A stretch of 64,000 nt of DNA from Ardenticatenaceae bacterium (GTDB lineage Bacteria > Chloroflexota > Anaerolineae > Promineifilales > Promineifilaceae): NCBI GenBank assembly GCA_020634435.1, contig JACKBS010000004.1:372001-436000 (forward strand), written 5' to 3'. The notes under the pieces were generated by a model. The model made no database searches and was not told where the DNA came from. It saw nothing but the letters and a program-made list of their open reading frames with translations. Positions 17,038-24,289 of the stretch are shown here, one piece after another; the stretch's first letter is position 1, and the number at the start of each line of letters is the position of its first letter. The position numbers and the translations under genes are program-made.

Positions 17038-18855
17038 TTACTTAAATTTGTTGTTGATTTGGCGGCGAGTTTCCTCGTCTGTGGTCCCGTCGGTGAGCAG
17101 CTCGATGAGGCGGGGGGCAGGATGGGCAACGGCCGTTGCCACCGCCTGCACAAACTGTTCCCGATTTTCAGCGCGGCGATAATCCAGCTCAAACATAGCG
17201 GCGGCGTGTTCAAAAGTACGGCCGTGTGGCGTCAAAAATCGGTCGGTGAAGGGCGGTTCGTGCTGGCTAATGGGCAGCCGCCGGAAGATGCCGCCGCCGT
17301 TGTTGTTGATGACGATGAGCGTGGCGTTGGGCGTCTGGCGGGCCAGCAGCAGGCTGTTCAAATCATGCAGCGCGGTCACGTCCCCCACGGCGATGAAGGT
17401 GGGGCGACCCGTGGCCGCAGCGACGCCCAGCCCGGTAGCGATGTTGCCGTCGATGCCGGAGGCGCCCCGGCTGCCGAAGATGTGCAGGGTTTTGGCTTGG
17501 GAACGGCCGTATTGGTCCAGATGGCGCACGGGCAGGCTGTTGCCGATAAGCAGATTGGCATCCTCGGGCAGATTTTCTAGCAGTGTGGCAACTGCCGCGC
17601 CATCGAACCAATGCTGGCTCAGCTGGGCTTCCAGCGTGTCCCAGGTGGCGTCTTCGGTAGCCTGAATGGTTTGCTGCCAGGCCGGGTCGGGCTGGTGATT
17701 TTGTAGGCGAGCGATGAGGGTTTGGCAAACGGCCGTTTCGTTTAGCTGCCAGAAGTGGGTGGTGCGATGGCTGTCGTCGGCCCACACGCCGTTTTCGCGG
17801 ATGTGCAGCCGGATCGATGGGTTAATTTTGTCCAGGTAGGCGTTGAGCCATTTGCTGGTCGGCACCTGCCCAAACCGCACAATCACCTCTGGCTCTGGCC
17901 AAACGGGGTCGTGCTGCAAAAACGTTTCGTAGCCGCTGATGATAAAACTATCCGCAGATTCCGCAGATTTTTTCTTTGCCCCCCTTTCACTCTTTGCACC
18001 TTTGCGTTGAAATCTCAGCCCCGAAAGTGGATCCGCCAGTAGCGGGTAGCCCGTTTGTTGGGCCAGCGCCATCACCGCGGCCGGAAATTCCCCACCAGGG
18101 CAGCGCGGCCCACAGATGATGAGACTGTGCGGGTGCTGGGTGAGAACGGCCGTTAGCCAGTCCAGTTGTTCATCCGTGGGCATTAATTTGCCGTGGGAGA
18201 TTGGAGACTGGAGATTGGAGATTTGGCCCGCCGACTCAATCTCTAATCTCCAATCTCTAATCTCCTCTGCTGAAGGCTCAAGCGGTTTGCGAAATGGAAA
18301 ATTGACATGCACCGGCCCTTTACGCAGTCCGTTGGCGGTGACATAGGCGCGAACGGCCGTTGTTTGCACATGTCGCAGCGCAACCTCTGGCGGATTTTCT
18401 GTGGGCAGCGGCATGTCTACCGACCAGAGCACCTGATCGCCAAAAATCTTCACCTGGTCGATGGTCTGGTTGGCCCCGCTGTGGCGCAGCTCGTGGGGGC
18501 GGTCGCCGGTGAGGATGAGCAGCGGCACCTGGCTCATTTGGGCTTCGACGATGGCGGGGAAGTAGTTGGCAACGGCCGTACCCGACGTACATACCAGCGC
18601 CACCGGTTTGTCGCTCGCCAGCGCCATCCCCAGTGCGTAAAAGCCCGCGCCGCGCTCATCAATGTGCAAAAACGTCTCAATCCCCGGATGGGCCTCAAAC
18701 GCCAGCGTCAACGGCGTCGATCGCGACCCAGGCGAAATAACGACCGAATCTAATCCGGCCTGGGCAAGTCCATTCACAAAGATTGCTGCCGCTTGCAAGT
18801 TGGGATTCTTGAATGGTAAATGGTTAATTGTTAATGGTGAATGGTTATGGGTCAT
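17038..18855 (-). CDS. menD: SEPHCHC synthase (MenD) with repeat-encoded inserts
   Basis: The thiamine-diphosphate enzyme that joins isochorismate and 2-oxoglutarate in menaquinone synthesis. The 605-residue product shows VISPGSRSTPLTLAF, HIDERGAGFYALGMA, CTSGTAVANYFPA, TGDRPHELRHSGANQTI, GSRGASGIDGNIATGLG and the ThDP/Mg loop INNNGGGIFRRLP. I choose the ATG at 18855, which lies 1 bp after the stop of the four-helix-bundle gene. Its first residues (NHSPLTINHLPF) are encoded by a heptamer repeat. Two further low-complexity inserts occur at about residues 196-220 (DWRLEIESAGQISNLQSP) and 282-301 (GAKSERGAKKKSAESA), both in frame. Confidence 0.92.
   Translation of the reverse strand: MTHNHSPLTINHLPFKNPNLQAAAIFVNGLAQAGLDSVVISPGSRSTPLTLAFEAHPGIETFLHIDERGAGFYALGMALASDKPVALVCTSGTAVANYFPAIVEAQMSQVPLLILTGDRPHELRHSGANQTIDQVKIFGDQVLWSVDMPLPTENPPEVALRHVQTTAVRAYVTANGLRKGPVHVNFPFRKPLEPSAEEIRDWRLEIESAGQISNLQSPISHGKLMPTDEQLDWLTAVLTQHPHSLIICGPRCPGGEFPAAVMALAQQTGYPLLADPLSGLRFQRKGAKSERGAKKKSAESADSFIISGYETFLQHDPVWPEPEVIVRFGQVPTSKWLNAYLDKINPSIRLHIRENGVWADDSHRTTHFWQLNETAVCQTLIARLQNHQPDPAWQQTIQATEDATWDTLEAQLSQHWFDGAAVATLLENLPEDANLLIGNSLPVRHLDQYGRSQAKTLHIFGSRGASGIDGNIATGLGVAAATGRPTFIAVGDVTALHDLNSLLLARQTPNATLIVINNNGGGIFRRLPISQHEPPFTDRFLTPHGRTFEHAAAMFELDYRRAENREQFVQAVATAVAHPAPRLIELLTDGTTDEETRRQINNKFK
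17951..18010. repeat. In-frame repeat (CCGCAGATT and CCTTTGC types) in menD
   Basis: Two repeat types abut: CCGCAGATTCCGCAGATTTT and a CCCCTTTCACTCTTTGCACC stretch. The second type also occurs in menF at 20104-20152. Confidence 0.7.
18195..18266. repeat. In-frame heptamer hairpin (GATTGGA type) in menD
   Basis: GGAGATTGGAGACTGGAGAT units and the complementary TAATCTCCAATCTCTAATCT arm enclose a 15-bp spacer. A close relative lies at the 5' end of menF (20618-20690). Confidence 0.85.
18811..18847. repeat. Left heptamer arm flanking the four-helix-bundle gene
   Basis: A 37-bp AATGGTT-type arm. It matches the reverse complement of 19248-19284 at 32 of 37 positions by my alignment. It encodes the MenD N-terminus. 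Confidence 0.8.
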
Positions 18856-18856
18856 T

Positions 18857-19219
18857 TTATGTGGCTCGTTTTGTTTTGGCAGTGGTGATGCTGGCACCAA
18901 AAATGCGGCACAGTTGGTCGCATTCTTGGTGCAGTTCGTGAAGGCGGCCCGCAGGCATAATGTTTGCTTCCATCAAAATGCGCAGCCAAATTCTGGACTC
19001 GTTCATCTCTTTCAAACCTAGCTTCATTTTGTGAATAAAATCTCTATTGCTCTCTGCATTTCTGGCTTCGGCATAATGGGCCGCAGGTGCAGTGCCGCTG
19101 CGCAGCAACTGCCCTGCGAAATGATTCCCCGCCCGTGAACTGGGCAAATTGTCACAAAGTGTCACAATCCGCACCGCAAACGCAATCAATCTATCTTCAA
19201 TATCTTGTCCTCTAGCCAT
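18857..19219 (-). CDS. Four-helix-bundle protein of the S23/23S-rRNA-intervening-sequence family
   Basis: Start at 19219 (MARGQDIEDRL) with a near-perfect AAGGAGG site; 120 residues. The pattern LIAFAVRIVTLCDNLPSSRAGNHFAGQLLRSGTAPAAHYAEA, then NRDFIHKMKLGLKEMNESRIWLRIL, is characteristic of the S23/IVP four-helix-bundle family (TIGR02436-like). These proteins are encoded in 23S rRNA intervening sequences and many other loci and are distantly related to Avd of diversity-generating retroelements. Function is unresolved; nucleic-acid binding is suspected. It splits menF from menD and is flanked by inverted heptamer arms at 18811-18847 and 19248-19284. No reverse transcriptase or variable repeat is nearby. 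Confidence 0.9.
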   Translation of the reverse strand: MARGQDIEDRLIAFAVRIVTLCDNLPSSRAGNHFAGQLLRSGTAPAAHYAEARNAESNRDFIHKMKLGLKEMNESRIWLRILMEANIMPAGRLHELHQECDQLCRIFGASITTAKTKRAT

Positions 19220-19247
19220 TGTAGAACCTCCTTCCACGCCACGACTT

Positions 19248-19284
19248 TAACCATTAACAATTTACCATTAACCATTGACCATTC
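19248..19284. repeat. Right heptamer arm flanking the four-helix-bundle gene
   Basis: Inverted relative of 18811-18847. It supplies the last residues (MVNG) and the TAA stop codon of menF. Confidence 0.8.
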
Positions 19285-20707
19285 CCAATGCGTTGAGCAT
19301 GGGGCGGAATTTCAGCGCGGTTTCATCCCACTCAGCCTGCGGGTCGGAGTCGGCGACGATGCCCGCACCAGAATAGAGCCAGACGCGGCGGTCCTGGGTG
19401 ATGGCAGAGCGGATGGCAACGCCAAACGCACCGTCGAGGTTGTGGTCCAGCCAGCCGATGGGTGCGCCATACCAACCGCGTGGCACCGGCTCCGCTCGGC
19501 TGATGAAGGGCATCGCCAGTTCACGCGGCTGCCCACCAAGCGCCGGGGTGGGGTGCAGGTTTTGCAGGATGGGGAGGACGCCATCGGCATTTTTGAGGGT
19601 GGCTTGAATGGGTGTGAATAAATGTTGGATGTAGCCCAGTTGGAGGATGTCGGGCTGATCCGGGAGGGTTAATTCGCTGGTCAATGGTTCCAGTCGCCGC
19701 CGGATGGATTGGACGACGAGGGCGTGTTCGTGCTGGTTTTTGGCGGAGTTGAGCAGTTCTTGGGCCAGAGCGTCATCTTCGGCGGGGGTTTTGCCGCGAC
19801 CAATTGATCCAGCCAGACCCATTGTGCGCAGGGAACGGCCGTTCACCTCCACAATCAGCTCTGGGGTAGCGCCGTAAAAAGCGTGAAACGGCCGTGGCTC
19901 AAACAAAAAGCGATAGCAGTCCGGGTAGGTGGCGTTCAGGTAGGCCAGCGCTCCATCCACGTCCACCTTTTGCGCATAGCGAATCTCGCAGACGCGTGAT
20001 AAAACCGCCTTGTTCAACGGGCCGCTGCGCATTGTTTCGGTCGCGTGGTCAATCATCGCCGCCCATGCTTCATAGGACATTGGATATTCAATGCGGAGCG
20101 CCTTAGCTTTTTCTTTGCTCCCTTTTACCCCTTTGCCCCTTTGCGTCAAAAAACTGTCTAACCGCGCCGCCAACGCCGCCCGCAGCTCCGGCAGCAAGCC
20201 CTCCGGCATTTCATCGGGGGGCAGGATGGCGTTAAGCGTGAGCCAACTCTCGTCGCCTTGCTGGGTGAGTTGGTAGTGGGGTAGGATGAACTGTGCCGGG
20301 TAATGAATCGACCAGGTGTTGTCTGGCGTGAAGTCGTCGATGAAGGAAAAGCCGCCAAAGAGCCGTGGCCCGGCCAACGGCCGTTCCGCCTCATCAATGA
20401 CTGCGTCAGCAAACAGTTCTTGGGCCTGCTGCTGAATTTGCTGGAAGCGATTTTTGCCCCAGGCGAACAGGTCCGCTGCGATGCCAAAACCGGCCAGGGT
20501 CAGCCCGCCGTTGGCCGCGGACCAGAAAAATCGGGCTTCACCCAGGGCTTGTTGCAGGAAAACGGCCGTATCCACCCCTGGTGCAGAAATGGAGACGGAA
20601 ACGAGACGGCCGTTATTGGGAGATTGGAGATTGGAGATTGGAGATTGCTCGTCGTCTTCCAATCTCCAATTACTAATCTCTACTCTCTTCTGTTTCAAAC
20701 CCCACAC
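19268..20707 (-). CDS. menF: Isochorismate synthase (MenF type)
   Basis: A chorismate-binding enzyme of up to 479 residues converting chorismate to isochorismate. Visible are KAVLSRVCEIRY, PFHAFYGATPELIVEVNGRSLRTMGLAGSIGRG, KNQHEHALVVQSIRRRLEPL, HLFTPIQATL and the C-terminal LHPTPALGGQPRE and GWYGAPIGWLDHNLDGAFGVAIRSA blocks typical of MenF/EntC. The GTG at 20707 lies inside the TetR gene end; the first 30 residues are mostly encoded by a GATTGGA-type repeat, so the ancestral start is uncertain. A second repeat insert lies at about residues 185-201. The stop codon lies in a heptamer arm. Confidence 0.92.
   Translation of the reverse strand: MWGLKQKRVEISNWRLEDDEQSPISNLQSPNNGRLVSVSISAPGVDTAVFLQQALGEARFFWSAANGGLTLAGFGIAADLFAWGKNRFQQIQQQAQELFADAVIDEAERPLAGPRLFGGFSFIDDFTPDNTWSIHYPAQFILPHYQLTQQGDESWLTLNAILPPDEMPEGLLPELRAALAARLDSFLTQRGKGVKGSKEKAKALRIEYPMSYEAWAAMIDHATETMRSGPLNKAVLSRVCEIRYAQKVDVDGALAYLNATYPDCYRFLFEPRPFHAFYGATPELIVEVNGRSLRTMGLAGSIGRGKTPAEDDALAQELLNSAKNQHEHALVVQSIRRRLEPLTSELTLPDQPDILQLGYIQHLFTPIQATLKNADGVLPILQNLHPTPALGGQPRELAMPFISRAEPVPRGWYGAPIGWLDHNLDGAFGVAIRSAITQDRRVWLYSGAGIVADSDPQAEWDETALKFRPMLNALGMVNG
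20104..20152. repeat. In-frame repeat (CCCCTTTGC type) in menF
   Basis: TACCCCTTTGCCCCTTTGCG and flanking similar units encode a Lys/Gly-rich insert (QRGKGVKGSKEKAKA). Confidence 0.75.
20618..20690. repeat. Heptamer hairpin (GATTGGA type) at the menF 5' end
   Basis: Four tandem GATTGGA units followed by a complementary arm containing AATCTCCAATTACTAATCTC. Same family as 18195-18266. Confidence 0.85.
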
Positions 20708-21287
20708 TCCTCAACAAAACTGGCAGTAGCGATTCCATAATGCGCTGCGGCTCCGGCTCGCCGGTGTAGACCCAGCGAATGACCACGCCGTAGATCGCTC
20801 CCATCCAGGCGTAAGACACAACCTCAACATCCGTCGGCGGAATGTCGCCGACGTCAATGGCTTCTTGCAGATAAATGGCAATCAAATCGGCAAAGCGGTC
20901 GTTGACCTCGTTGCGCTTGTTCTCGAAGGTGGTGCCCAGGCCAGCGGCCTGCACCAACAGCAGCTTGGCCGGACGGCGATATTTGCCAAAGGTGGTCAGG
21001 CAGGTTTCCAGCGCCACCCGCACCCGGTTGATGCCTACCTCTTCTTGCTGAATCGCTTCGTTGACGCGCCGCTCTAGCAAATCGGCAAACTGGTCTACCA
21101 GGGCCAGGAACAGCCGTTCCTTGTTGGGGAAGTGAAAGTAGATCGAGCCTTTTGACGTGTGGGATTCGTCAACAATCTCGTCCATGCGGGTGTTGTAATA
21201 CCCTTTGCTGGCAAAAATATTCAGCGCCGCATCCAAAATGCGGGCGCGGGTTTGGTTAGGGTCTCGTTTGGGGGTGGGGTCGTCCAC
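20673..21287 (-). CDS. TetR family transcriptional regulator
   Basis: A 204-residue regulator. The N-terminal helix-turn-helix reads RILDAALNIFASKGYYNTRMDEIVDESHTSKGSIYFHFPNKERLF (residues about 15-60), the classic TetR signature. The C-terminal ligand domain is of the FadR/YcdC-like size. Its 3' end overlaps the GTG of menF by 35 bp, so it heads the men cluster on one transcript. A near-palindromic ACCGACTGGTCAGT at 21372-21385 upstream is a candidate self-operator. The ligand is unknown; fatty-acyl-CoA-type effectors are common in this family. Confidence 0.9.
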   Translation of the reverse strand: MDDPTPKRDPNQTRARILDAALNIFASKGYYNTRMDEIVDESHTSKGSIYFHFPNKERLFLALVDQFADLLERRVNEAIQQEEVGINRVRVALETCLTTFGKYRRPAKLLLVQAAGLGTTFENKRNEVNDRFADLIAIYLQEAIDVGDIPPTDVEVVSYAWMGAIYGVVIRWVYTGEPEPQRIMESLLPVLLRSVGFETEESRD

Positions 21288-21305
21288 AGCATGTTCCTTT
21301 GGTCC

Positions 21306-21361
21306 AGTAATTGAGTAATTGGTAATTAGGCAATTACACAGTTACCCAATTACCCAATTAC
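21306..21361. repeat. Heptamer hairpin (GTAATTG type) upstream of tetR
   Basis: Units GTAATTGAGTAATTGGTAAT and the opposite arm TTACCCAATTACCCAATTAC are complementary around a short spacer. This one is intergenic. Confidence 0.8.
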
Positions 21362-21371
21362 TTCCAACTGA

Positions 21372-21385
21372 ACCGACTGGTCAGT
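21372..21385. promoter_or_regulatory. Candidate TetR operator
   Basis: ACCGACTGGTCAGT is an imperfect palindrome (5 of 7 pairs) resembling common TetR-family boxes (ACCGACCGGTCGGT). It lies 85 bp upstream of the tetR start, next to an AT-rich stretch that could hold the promoter. Confidence 0.45.
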
Positions 21386-21454
21386 CTATTTTTATTATGG
21401 GTGAAGATAGCACAAAACGGCCGTTTTGGGGAGTATATTTTGCCGTAAAAACAT

Positions 21455-21489
21455 CAGGACCCTGGCCGAACTACTCGGTCAGGGTCCTG
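21455..21489 (-). terminator. Terminator of the 21.5-22.6 kb hydrolase gene
   Basis: CAGGACCCTG pairs with CAGGGTCCTG, with an extended stem including CCGA/TCGG. On the minus strand it is followed by TGTTTTTA. Confidence 0.7.
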
Positions 21490-21523
21490 GTCGGTTTCCG
21501 CTCTCGGACCACTGCAAAATCGG

Positions 21524-22606
21524 TTATCGGTGGAGAAGCCGTACGATACGGTTATAGATGATATTTGATAGGCCCGTGGCCTTTCCGCCAACGATATTTG
21601 CGGTTCCCCAGGTGTCGCCGCCGGTGGTGCTCACAAACTGAACCACGACGGTGTCAATATCTTCGTAATAGTGGGCCATACTGTGGTAGCCAGGCACCCA
21701 ACCGTCATGCCCATATTCGTAAATTGAGGTGTAGATGGCCTGCTCATCGTCATTGAGCAATGATCCGTCATTCAAGGCACGCAGGAAGATGCCCACGTCC
21801 TCGGCCGTGGCGATCATCGATCCCCCAGGAATGACATGATCTAACTGCCGGAGGTCATCATCATATTCGTACCAATACCCACTGACAACGTCGTCGTACG
21901 GCACCTCGCTGAGCAAACTGTAAGTATGTGTTAGCCCGAGCGGTGCCAATATTTCTTCCTTAATGTATTGATGGTGGCTGTAGCCCAACGTGTTATCCAG
22001 AATACGGCCGATTAACAAATAGTTCGTGTTGGAATAGCTATAGCGTGCGTCAGGCTCAAAGTCTGCCGGTTTATCCAGAATTAGTGCCAGAGCCTCGTCG
22101 ATGTCTGTCTGCGACGCGAACCAATCCCACGCGGCATCATCCGTGAAGTTGGGGATGCCGCTGCGATGCTGCACCATCATGCGTAGGGTAATCTGATCGG
22201 CATTTTCAATTCTGTCGGCCAGGTCAGGTAAATAATCGGCGAGGGTTTTATCGAGTGACAAGCTTCCGTTACTGGCTAATTTGGCAACGGCCGTTGCGAT
22301 ATACAGCTTGCTAATACTGCCAATTCTAAACAAGGCGTGCGGATCGGCTGGTTCTTGGGTCAGTTTATTTTTCCAACCCGCGGCATAAAACTGGGGTGTC
22401 TCCCCTGCCTGATCAACATAAACGATGATGCCATCCAGTCCATAATTAATCGCGGCATCGACCTGCGCTTGCACCGTATCTGGCAAAGGTGCGATCCAGG
22501 CGGGCACCAGGTCCAGAGGAGCAACAACAATGACGATAATGATGGCTATAAGGGGCATCATAATTCGCAGAGCACGCACAACGCGACGCTTATTGGTATT
22601 TTCCAT
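21524..22606 (-). CDS. Beta-lactamase-fold serine hydrolase, membrane-anchored
   Basis: A 360-residue member of the class C beta-lactamase/DD-peptidase-like family. An uncleaved N-terminal hydrophobic segment (IMMPLIAIIIVIVVAP) follows a basic stretch. Catalytic motifs are SISK (SxxK nucleophile, about residue 97), YSNTNY (YxN) and a degenerate third box in HDGWVPGYH. The C-terminal domain is of normal length. AAGGAG lies upstream. Families of this type hydrolyse D-amino peptides, esters or beta-lactams, and sequence does not decide which. It is followed by a terminator and preceded by a repeat-rich spacer separating it from a paralogue at 22.9 kb. Confidence 0.87.
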   Translation of the reverse strand: MENTNKRRVVRALRIMMPLIAIIIVIVVAPLDLVPAWIAPLPDTVQAQVDAAINYGLDGIIVYVDQAGETPQFYAAGWKNKLTQEPADPHALFRIGSISKLYIATAVAKLASNGSLSLDKTLADYLPDLADRIENADQITLRMMVQHRSGIPNFTDDAAWDWFASQTDIDEALALILDKPADFEPDARYSYSNTNYLLIGRILDNTLGYSHHQYIKEEILAPLGLTHTYSLLSEVPYDDVVSGYWYEYDDDLRQLDHVIPGGSMIATAEDVGIFLRALNDGSLLNDDEQAIYTSIYEYGHDGWVPGYHSMAHYYEDIDTVVVQFVSTTGGDTWGTANIVGGKATGLSNIIYNRIVRLLHR

Positions 22607-22655
22607 GACTTTTGCTCCTTACACTCTTACACCGTAACAATAGTTTTCTGAACTT

Positions 22656-22738
22656 GTCATTCCGAGGTCCTCCGAGGAATCTTTCGCCTTAAAAACAGTG
22701 AAAGATTCCTCACTCCGAAGACTTCGTTCGGAATGACA
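22656..22738. repeat. MITE-like nested inverted repeat (TGTCATTCCGA family)
   Basis: Outer arms TGTCATTCCGA (22656-22666) and TCGGAATGACA (22728-22738) enclose inner arms GAGGAATCTTTC (22674-22685) and GAAAGATTCCTC (22700-22711). No ORF is inside. A shorter relative is at 15462-15491, and a lone GATTCCTCACT fragment is near 33507. Confidence 0.8.
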
Positions 22739-22822
22739 CCTCAAGATGAATTACTTTTGTTACAAAGTACTCTTCTTTGGCTCCCTAGAAATTCACAAAG
22801 TTACACGCAAAAGTTGGGGCGA

Positions 22823-22865
22823 AGTGGCGGCTTTTGCCAGAACAGTATGGGTAAAAGCCGCCACT
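22823..22865 (-). terminator. Hairpin downstream of the 22.9-24.1 kb lipoprotein gene
   Basis: Perfect 13-bp stem AGTGGCGGCTTTT / AAAAGCCGCCACT within 70 bp of the stop codon. The A/T end of the stem faces the loop, so it is stable but has no classic T-tract. Confidence 0.5.
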
Positions 22866-22888
22866 CTCCGTTTACTTTTCTCGGCTTA

Positions 22889-24109
22889 TCACTCCGCCGC
22901 ACTCAGCAGAGGGATCAATGGATTGAGCATATCGGCCTGGATTTGTTCGGGGCCAGTCGCATCGGTGTTATAAAGCATCACCACGACTGTGTCGAACTCA
23001 GGCGAATAATTGAGCACCGAGCGAAAACCGGCAATCCCACCGGCATGCCCCATGTAGCCGTCCTGGAGCATGATGCCCAGACCGTAGGCGCTGCCGGGGG
23101 CGGGGGTTGTCATCGCCGCCACCGTTTCTGGATTGTCAAACAGCGCCCCGCTGAACAAGCCGCGAGCGAAGGCAATCAGGTCTGGTGCGGTGGAAACCAG
23201 GCCACCCGCTGACCAACCCACCGATTCATGCAGTTCCGTGACGTCGGTCATGGCGTCGCCAGCGGCAGAGTAGCCGTGGACCACATCAGCCAGCGGCGTT
23301 TCGTAGCAGTCCAGGAAGGTTGAAGTCATGCCCAGGGGTTCGTAGATGTTTGTGCGATACGCTTCGGCGAGGGGCATCTCCGTCGCCGTTTCGATGATCA
23401 TACCCAGCAGCGTGTAGTTGGTGTTGCTGTAGCGCCACTGTGTCCCCGGCTCGAACTGGGCCTCTTTGCCGTAAACGTAGCGGGCCACCGTGTCGTTGGG
23501 GTCCCGTTCCACGCAGTCCAGCGTTACGTTGCCCGTGGCTTCATCCACGACCATTTGGGTGAAGATATCGGCATAGTAAGATTCGTGTTCGACGACGTTA
23601 AACAGGCCAGAGGTGTGCGTCAGCAGGTGGCGCAGGGTGATCTGATCGCCGTAGGGCAGCTGCGCGGCGACATCCGGCAGCCACAGCGCCAGCGGATCGT
23701 CCAGGGTCAGTACGCCGTCTTCTACCAGCTGCATGATGACCGTGGCGGTGAACATTTTGCTGATGCTGCCAATGCGGAAGGCACCTTCTGACGGCATCGG
23801 GGTGCCATCCGCCAGGTTGGCGAAACCGCTAGCACCTTCAAATTGGTATTCCGGCGCGTCGATCCACATGATCATGCCGGGGGGGAGTTGGCCTGCGGTC
23901 AGCGCGTCCATTTCGGCCTGTAGTTCGGCATCAACCTCGGTAGGGAATGCCTGAGGGTCATCCTGGACGGCCGTTTCTTCTTCCATTTCCGCGGGTGCTG
24001 CTGTAACAACCTCTGTCGGGGTGGCTTGTGGTTTGTCTTGGGTGGTGCTGCTGCAACCAATCAGCAGCAGCAAGATTAAGGCGAGGGTCAAGATAAGTTT
24101 TTTGTTCAT
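22889..24109 (-). CDS. Beta-lactamase-family serine hydrolase lipoprotein
   Basis: A 406-residue lipoprotein with lipobox LLIGC at about residue 19 and an acidic/Pro-rich linker to about 60. The hydrolase core has SISKMFTA (SxxK), YSNTNYT (YxN) and GHAGGIAGF (the HTG-like third box), so all three active-site motifs are intact. This family includes D-alanyl-D-alanine carboxypeptidases, esterases and class C-like enzymes. AGGAGT lies upstream. It is a paralogue of the gene at 21.5 kb, in the same orientation but separated by about 280 bp of repeats and hairpins, so probably transcribed separately. Confidence 0.9.
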   Translation of the reverse strand: MNKKLILTLALILLLLIGCSSTTQDKPQATPTEVVTAAPAEMEEETAVQDDPQAFPTEVDAELQAEMDALTAGQLPPGMIMWIDAPEYQFEGASGFANLADGTPMPSEGAFRIGSISKMFTATVIMQLVEDGVLTLDDPLALWLPDVAAQLPYGDQITLRHLLTHTSGLFNVVEHESYYADIFTQMVVDEATGNVTLDCVERDPNDTVARYVYGKEAQFEPGTQWRYSNTNYTLLGMIIETATEMPLAEAYRTNIYEPLGMTSTFLDCYETPLADVVHGYSAAGDAMTDVTELHESVGWSAGGLVSTAPDLIAFARGLFSGALFDNPETVAAMTTPAPGSAYGLGIMLQDGYMGHAGGIAGFRSVLNYSPEFDTVVVMLYNTDATGPEQIQADMLNPLIPLLSAAE

Positions 24110-24289
24110 GAGATACTCCTGGTATGATTTTTAGCAATGAGCTCAGAAAGCATTTTGGGGATATGGATTTTCTACAGTTTCTTTCTCTTGGCGGCCCAAA
24201 TAGACTTGCAATGTGTTTATGGGGCGAGTGTAGAGGAACGGCCGTTGCCCTACCTAAAGATTAGCTAACGGTTGACTATCAATTGCGCA

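Noticed and set aside
18857..19284. Diversity-generating retroelement
   Set aside because: The four-helix-bundle gene resembles the Avd superfamily, but no reverse transcriptase, template repeat or variable repeat is in the window.
13328..20690. Heptamer arrays as CRISPR-like repeats
   Set aside because: Units are 7 bp, tandem and arranged as hairpins without spacers, and no cas genes are present.
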